A DNA stretch of 64,000 bases, taken from positions 372,001 through 436,000 of the forward strand of contig NZ_CP114015.1 of the NCBI RefSeq assembly GCF_026898095.1, given 5' to 3'. A program made the translations under genes and the position numbers. The notes below the pieces were generated by a model, which saw only the letters and a program-made list of their open reading frames with translations, did no database searches and had not been told where the DNA came from. The number at the start of each line of letters is the position of its first letter. Position 1 is the stretch's first letter. The stretch is from Arthrobacter sp. ATA002 (lineage in GTDB: Bacteria > Actinomycetota > Actinomycetes > Actinomycetales > Micrococcaceae). Positions 59,802 to 64,000 of this stretch are shown here, in pieces.

Positions 59802-60563
59802 ATGGATCTGCAGCTGACCGGAAAGACTGCGCTGGTGACCGGAGGAACGCGGGGGATCGGCCGGGCCATCGTGGAAACGTTCCTGGCGGAAGGCGCCAAC
59901 GTGGCCTTCTGCGCCCGCAACGCCTCCCAAGTGGCGGAGACGGAGGAGGTTCTGGCTGCCGTGGGACCGCTGGTGGAGGGCACGGCTGTGGACATGGGGG
60001 ATGCTGCGGCGGTGGGACGCTGGGTTGAGGGCGCGGCCGAACGCTTTAGCGGAATCGACGCGGTGGTCAGCAACGTCAGCGCCCTCGCCATCGACGATTC
60101 CGACGCAGGGTGGCAGGCCTCCCTCGATGTGGATCTGCTGGGCACCGTACGCCTCATGAAGGCAGCGATTCCGCACGTTCGGGGCAGTTCCGCTCCCTCC
60201 CTCGTTGCCATCTCCAGTGTCTCCGGGCGGGAAGTGGACTTCACCTCCGGACCCTACGGAACGGTGAAGTCCGCGCTCATTGCGTACATGGCCGGCCTGG
60301 CTTTCCAGCTGGTCGACGAGGGGATCCGGGCCAACACTGTCTCGCCCGGAAACACGTATCACGACGGCGGAGTGTGGCAGAGCATCGAGGCAAACAACCC
60401 GGAACTCTTCGCCGCATCGATGGCACTCAACCCCACCGGGCGGATGGGGGTCCCGCAGGAAGTAGCCGACGCCGTCGTCTTCCTCTCCAGCCCCGTCTCC
60501 AGCCGAACAACCGGCGCAAACCTCCTCGTGGACGGCGGGCTCTCGCGCGGTATCCAGTTTTAG
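59802..60563 (+). CDS. SDR family oxidoreductase
   Basis: This 253-residue classical short-chain dehydrogenase has the Rossmann VTGGTRGIGRAI (near residue 12) and the active site Ser in AISSVSG with the Tyr/Lys pair YGTVKS (near residue 155). The expected NAG motif reads VSNVSA. The C-terminal GANLLVDGG is normal. The ATG at 59802 follows AAGGATC, 41 bases after the formamidase stop, so co-transcription is possible. The substrate is unknown. Confidence 0.88.
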   Translation: MDLQLTGKTALVTGGTRGIGRAIVETFLAEGANVAFCARNASQVAETEEVLAAVGPLVEGTAVDMGDAAAVGRWVEGAAERFSGIDAVVSNVSALAIDDSDAGWQASLDVDLLGTVRLMKAAIPHVRGSSAPSLVAISSVSGREVDFTSGPYGTVKSALIAYMAGLAFQLVDEGIRANTVSPGNTYHDGGVWQSIEANNPELFAASMALNPTGRMGVPQEVADAVVFLSSPVSSRTTGANLLVDGGLSRGIQF

Positions 60564-61126
60564 CCGCTGGTTTCCTAGGTGCCGGGTTCTTATGAACGGA
60601 ACTCGCAACGGTAGTACGAAACGTTCAGGAGTATTTCGTGCACCCCAGCCGAAGCGTTCGGGCCACTTGTACCGGACATTTTTATGCGCGGGGTTTATGC
60701 AAATCCTCGGCGCCAGTTTCGACATTGCAAGGCTCCTGGGGAGGGGAAGCGGTGGCAGCGCGTCACACTGGGGGACCGGCTTACGGGCTGGCGTGGCTGC
60801 CGCTGCCGCTGCTGCGGCTAAGGCTCGGCCGGGCGACGTCGTTGTGCGCCCTGTGGCGGCCTACCCCACGTACGGCATGGGGACCGGGTTGCGGACGCTA
60901 ATACTGCTCGGTTTCGCGGAACGCGGCCATATTCGGCGCGCAGTGAACGCCGACCCACGTCATTGACATGCCGTGGAATTCTGCTCCGAGTCGGTCCAGG
61001 CCGCTGCGGAGGAAGTATCTCGTGCGTGCCGGCATTCGCGGGGATGTGAATAGTCCCCGGGGACCGCGATTAGGATAGCGACACCCGGTAAGTCGAATTA
61101 TCCGGTCTCGTGTACCACCAGGGGGA
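60564..61126. other. 563-base region with no supported gene
   Basis: Several short ORFs exist here, but none has a ribosome site or a recognisable protein. The stretch has CGTT-rich and alanine-repeat (GCTGCCGCT) DNA. It holds the promoter of the following lipoprotein gene; I see no clear terminator or RNA. Confidence 0.5.
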
Positions 61127-62505
61127 ATGAATTTGATTAGGCACGCCGTTGCACCCGTTCTCGCAGTGCTGCTGCTCGCGACCGGTTGCGCTCCGTCGTC
61201 GCCGGACCCGGCTGACGCCACCGCAACAGGTGACCTGACTCCCTCCCGCAGCTCCGCCTCGAGTGCAGTGGACCCGGCCCAAACGTCAACTCCCACCGCC
61301 TCGGAACGGCCAACCTTGGGCAAGCCGGCCTCGTACCAGGAAGGTTTCCCCTACGCGAGCGGTGCCCTTCCGGCACAATGGTTGAGCCAGGCCGGATGGT
61401 ACGCACCGAAGGGTGCGGGCGCGGAGGTCATCGGCGACCTGGCGGCGTTCGTGGATCAGGATCTGCAGACCCGGGACCAGACCCTGGTAGTGACCAACAG
61501 CGCCGGTGAGATCCTGTATCGGTCCCCGTCCCTTGCCCTGGACCCGGAGCAGCGCGTCGAGCCGACCCTGGACCGGGTCCGGCAGAACGGGAAAGAGTTC
61601 TTCACGTTCTATCAAATCGGCGTGCCGCTCCAGTCCGGCACCGCTCAGGGGCAGCACCTGTGGCACAGCTGATCGTCGTCGACGAGTCGGGGAAAGCCAA
61701 AGTGCTTGAAGATCAGGTGACGGGCCTCCGGCCCACCTCCACCCATGCCGGCAACGGCGCCCTCGCCTTTACGGCCACCGACGGCGGACTCGGCATGCAC
61801 AGCGGCGTCACGGCCGGCCCGGAGGCTCCCAACTTCGTTCGAGTGCTCAATGCCGAGACAGGAACACTGGAGCAGATTCCGGAAATCGAGGGCCAGTCCT
61901 GGCTGGCCCGCATCGATGGGGTGGATGTATACCGCTCGCCCCGGGCAGCCGGCCCGCAGCAGGGCCTGCCGGAGGCGACGCTTAGCGTCGGTGACTGGTC
62001 GACGACGTTCGCGGACCAGGCGTCCGGGTCCATCGTCTTCGGGTCCTCGTTCGTTTCCGTCCGGAAGGTTGACGACACCTGCGAGACAGTTGACGTGCAC
62101 ACCGGGAAACCGGTGTCCTTCGAAGGCGCGGCCCAGGGATGCGCTTACCCGACGGCTCGGCTGCCCAAATACGCAGCAGCTGCGAGTCCTAATGGTGAGC
62201 TGTACCTGATGCACTGGCAGGATGAGCAGGGCGTTGACGCTCAGTGGGCGGTGAATCTGAAGACCGGAGAGCAAAAGCGGATTGACCCGGCGTCGGACTT
62301 CTACCCGGCTGTGATTTCCAACGCAGGCGACGTCTATGGCCGGAACTCCGCCGGCGATGCGACTGGATACCTGAAGTTCCCGGAGCAGATGGAACCGCAG
62401 TTCGCCGCGCTGCAGCAGGACCTGCCGACGGCGGTCACGGATCAGGGTCTCGGGATGTTCAAGTACGAGGATCTGCCGACTTACTTCGCCGTGCCGGTCC
62501 AATAG
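61127..62505 (+). CDS. Hypothetical lipoprotein (one-base frameshift)
   Basis: The N-terminal part has a signal peptide with a lipobox (LLLATGC) and a Thr/Ser/Pro-rich linker (residues about 25-70), then a beta-rich domain beginning GFPYASGALPAQWLSQAGW. The frame breaks near 61659 where one G is missing in CACCTGTGGCAC; restoring it (QHLVAQLIVVDESG) continues the protein to 62505, 459 residues in all. The second part has repeated short beta blades (GNGALAFTATDGG, GELYLMHWQDEQG) and suggests a propeller-like fold. No known family was recognised. It faces the outside of the cell. Confidence 0.7.
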
Positions 62506-62576
62506 ACCGGAATGATCTGAGCCTGGTTTTGGTGCTGGAAAGACGGGACTGCCCCGACTTTTTGTTGACTCGGGTA

Positions 62577-62915
62577 TTAGGCCGCTAAGAGCGGCGTTCG
62601 GTTGATTGTTTCATATTCAATGGGCGTGAGTTTTCCCAGCCGTCTTTGCCGTCGCCGGCGGTGGTAAGTCCTTTCGATCCAGGTCGTGATGGCCAGCCGG
62701 AGTTCTTGTCGGGTGCCCCAGCGCTGACGATCCAGGACGTTCTTTTGCAGCAGCGAGAAGAACGATTCCATCGCGGCGTCCTTGACCGCGCAGAGGTAGA
62801 GCTTGCCCTCAGGGGTGGGGTGCTCGGTGATGTCGGTGAGCCAGAGCTCGTTCGGTGCCGCGGCGGTGAAGTTCCGCTCCGCCAGGTCGTCGTGGACCGG
62901 TGGTCCGGGTGTTTT
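62577..62915 (-). pseudogene. IS3-family transposase remnant with internal deletion
   Basis: The fragment carries the OrfB segment KTPGPPVHDDLAERNF, ELWLTDITEHPTPEGKLYLCAVKD and then directly AAMESFFSLLQKNVLDRQRWG and WIERTYHRRRRQRRLGKLTPIEYE. In intact IS3 transposases about 100 residues, including a catalytic Asp and the following stretch, separate CAVKD from AAMESF; they are missing here. OrfA and the 5' part of OrfB are also absent. The GC-rich TGCCCCGACTTTTTGTTGACT sequence near 62549 may be the right terminal repeat. It cannot encode an active transposase. Confidence 0.8.
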
Positions 62916-63061
62916 GTAAGCAGAGCATCGGCGTGGCCTACAATTTCGGCTGTCTTTTGGCGGCGAAATTCGATCCACGCCTCGGTCGTTTCTCCGTCAG
63001 CATTGGAGCTGGTCCGGATGCAGGGTTTGCCCCGGGCTGCGAAGCGGACACCATTCTTCCC
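62912..63061 (-). pseudogene. Remnant of an unidentified gene cut by the IS3 fragment
   Basis: Between the ATPase stop and the IS3 fragment about 50 codons read continuously on the minus strand (GKNGVRFAARGKPCIRTSSN, then DGETTEAWIEFRRQKTAEIV) with a balanced residue composition unlike shadow ORFs. The frame is lost at the IS3 junction near 62914. No family is recognised and no start is identifiable. Confidence 0.3.
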
Positions 63062-64000
63062 TAGGCCCGCACTTCACGCACTGTCCGGGGCTCCGGCGGA
63101 ACGGCAGGCGCCGGTGCCGCCGATCTTCCGGCGCCCAGCGCGCGCAGCGCATTTAGGATGGCGGCCAGATCCACCAGTTCCTGGGTCAGGGCCCCGGCGA
63201 CGGCGGGGATGAACCCAAAGGCGGCGGTAAGCATCAGCCCCACGCTGAGGCTGATGCCCAGCCAGATGCTGCCCAGCGCCACACGCATCGTCCGCCGGCC
63301 GATGTCGACGGCGTCGGCCACTTTGGAGATGTCGTCGGTGACAATCACGGCATCGGCGGACTCCCCGGCGGCCGTGGACCCGCGGGCGCCCATGGCAATC
63401 CCGACGTCGGCGGCGGCCAGCACCGGCGCGTCATTCACGCCGTCACCAACCATGATCACCGGCCGCTGTGGCAGGGCCGCGACCAGGCGGACCTTGTCCT
63501 CGGGCAGCAGCTCGGCGTGAACAGTCGATATGCCCAGCGCGGCAGCGGTGGTTTCCGCCGAGATCCGGCCGTCTCCGGTAAGCATCACCGGTGCTTCCAG
63601 CCCGAGCGCCGCCAGCCGGTCCAGAGTGGCGCGCGCGTTGTCCCGCGGAGTATCACTGAGGGCCAGCGTGCCCGCGAACCGGCCGTCAATTCCGACGTAG
63701 ACCATGAGCCGGCCCGAGGCGGGTGTCGTAACCGTGCCGGTGACCGCAGCCGCCACAAACCGGTGCTTGCCCACCAGTACGGTGCGCCCGCCAATGAGCG
63801 CCTGCACTCCGTTGGTGGCCACTTCCGATGCCGAGAGTGCCGGGCGAAGGGCCAGTCCGCGGTCCAGGGCAGCAGTTTGCACGGCGGCAGCCAGCACATG
63901 GGAGGAGTACTGCTCGGCGGAGGCAGCGAGCTGCAGCACCTCATCGGCGGTGAACGGCGGCTCGGGGTGAACGGACACCAGGCGCGGCCTGCCGTAGGTC
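63061..64000 (-). CDS. Heavy-metal P-type ATPase, C-terminal part (cut by window edge)
   Basis: This is the cytoplasmic and C-terminal part of a P1B-type ATPase that exports Zn/Cd/Co or Cu. Reading leftward from base 64000 the frame is TYGRPRLVSV, which normally follows the phosphorylation motif DKTGTL just outside the window. Visible features are the nucleotide-binding domain with SAEQYSSHVLAAAV (the HP position reads SH), the hinge VMVGDGVNDAPVLAAADVGIAMG-type motif late, and two C-terminal membrane helices. The metal-binding membrane helices are not in the window, so specificity is open. The apparent GTG start at 63978 is internal. Confidence 0.87.
   Translation of the reverse strand, partial: TYGRPRLVSVHPEPPFTADEVLQLAASAEQYSSHVLAAAVQTAALDRGLALRPALSASEVATNGVQALIGGRTVLVGKHRFVAAAVTGTVTTPASGRLMVYVGIDGRFAGTLALSDTPRDNARATLDRLAALGLEAPVMLTGDGRISAETTAAALGISTVHAELLPEDKVRLVAALPQRPVIMVGDGVNDAPVLAAADVGIAMGARGSTAAGESADAVIVTDDISKVADAVDIGRRTMRVALGSIWLGISLSVGLMLTAAFGFIPAVAGALTQELVDLAAILNALRALGAGRSAAPAPAVPPEPRTVREVRA

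Noticed and set aside
60592..60966. A 124-codon ORF (and a shorter one at 60638) in the gap after the SDR gene
   Set aside because: No ribosome site, an alanine run from GCTGCC repeats, and no resemblance to a known family; treated as non-coding.

Overview
The window is GC-rich actinobacterial DNA. Gene content and protein style (glycine-riboswitch gcvPTH-glyA-sdaA block, ABC sugar loci with no ATPase gene, ChaB/Rho-N protein, tandem manganese catalases, TAXI-TRAP locus) suggest Micrococcaceae, most likely an Arthrobacter-like soil heterotroph. That assignment is an inference; there is no rRNA or marker gene here. No tRNA, rRNA, CRISPR array or intact prophage was seen. The only mobile DNA recognised is an internally deleted IS3 remnant near the right edge.

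Layout. 0-10 kb: an Asp23-like fragment, a CycA-type amino-acid permease, and, divergently, a tandem glycine riboswitch followed by gcvP-gcvT-gcvH-glyA-sdaA, a complete glycine to serine to pyruvate route. 10-15 kb: a polyol locus on the minus strand (mannitol dehydrogenase family enzyme, solute-binding protein, two permeases). 15-22.6 kb: alanine/sodium symporter, lactate permease with a GlcD-type oxidase, a CitE-like lyase, a dienelactone hydrolase and RraA. 22.6-25 kb: a TetR repressor divergent from a drug-efflux MFS pump, with a 22-bp operator between them. 25-30 kb: stress and housekeeping genes (universal stress protein, stress-type SDR, DUF456, S10 peptidase). 30-38 kb: a rhamnoside locus (TetR, ABC importer, GH78 alpha-L-rhamnosidase, aldo/keto reductase). 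38-49 kb: a GntR-controlled catabolic island built on a TAXI-TRAP transporter, with aldolase, SDR, FAH-family enzyme, CoA-transferase, glutaryl-CoA-dehydrogenase-like enzyme and L-2-hydroxyglutarate oxidase. 49-52 kb: two near-identical manganese catalases and a glycosyltransferase behind an SD-masking RNA structure. 52-64 kb: two MFS transporters, alcohol dehydrogenase, META lipoprotein, CorA, formamidase, SDR, a lipoprotein, IS3 debris and a truncated metal P-type ATPase.

Data quality matters for every reader. Seventeen genes carry 21 apparent one-base indels (19 losses, 2 gains), nearly all in or beside short homopolymers. Adding or removing one base restores full-length family proteins in each case. 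I treat these as probable sequencing or assembly errors and give whole-gene coordinates. Without correction the CoA-transferase and the acyl-CoA dehydrogenase appear as one false fusion.

The items most worth a second look are the 38-49 kb catabolic island, the mutually exclusive hairpins that mask the glycosyltransferase Shine-Dalgarno site, and a TAAG-N4-CTTA palindrome recurring upstream of stress-type genes.
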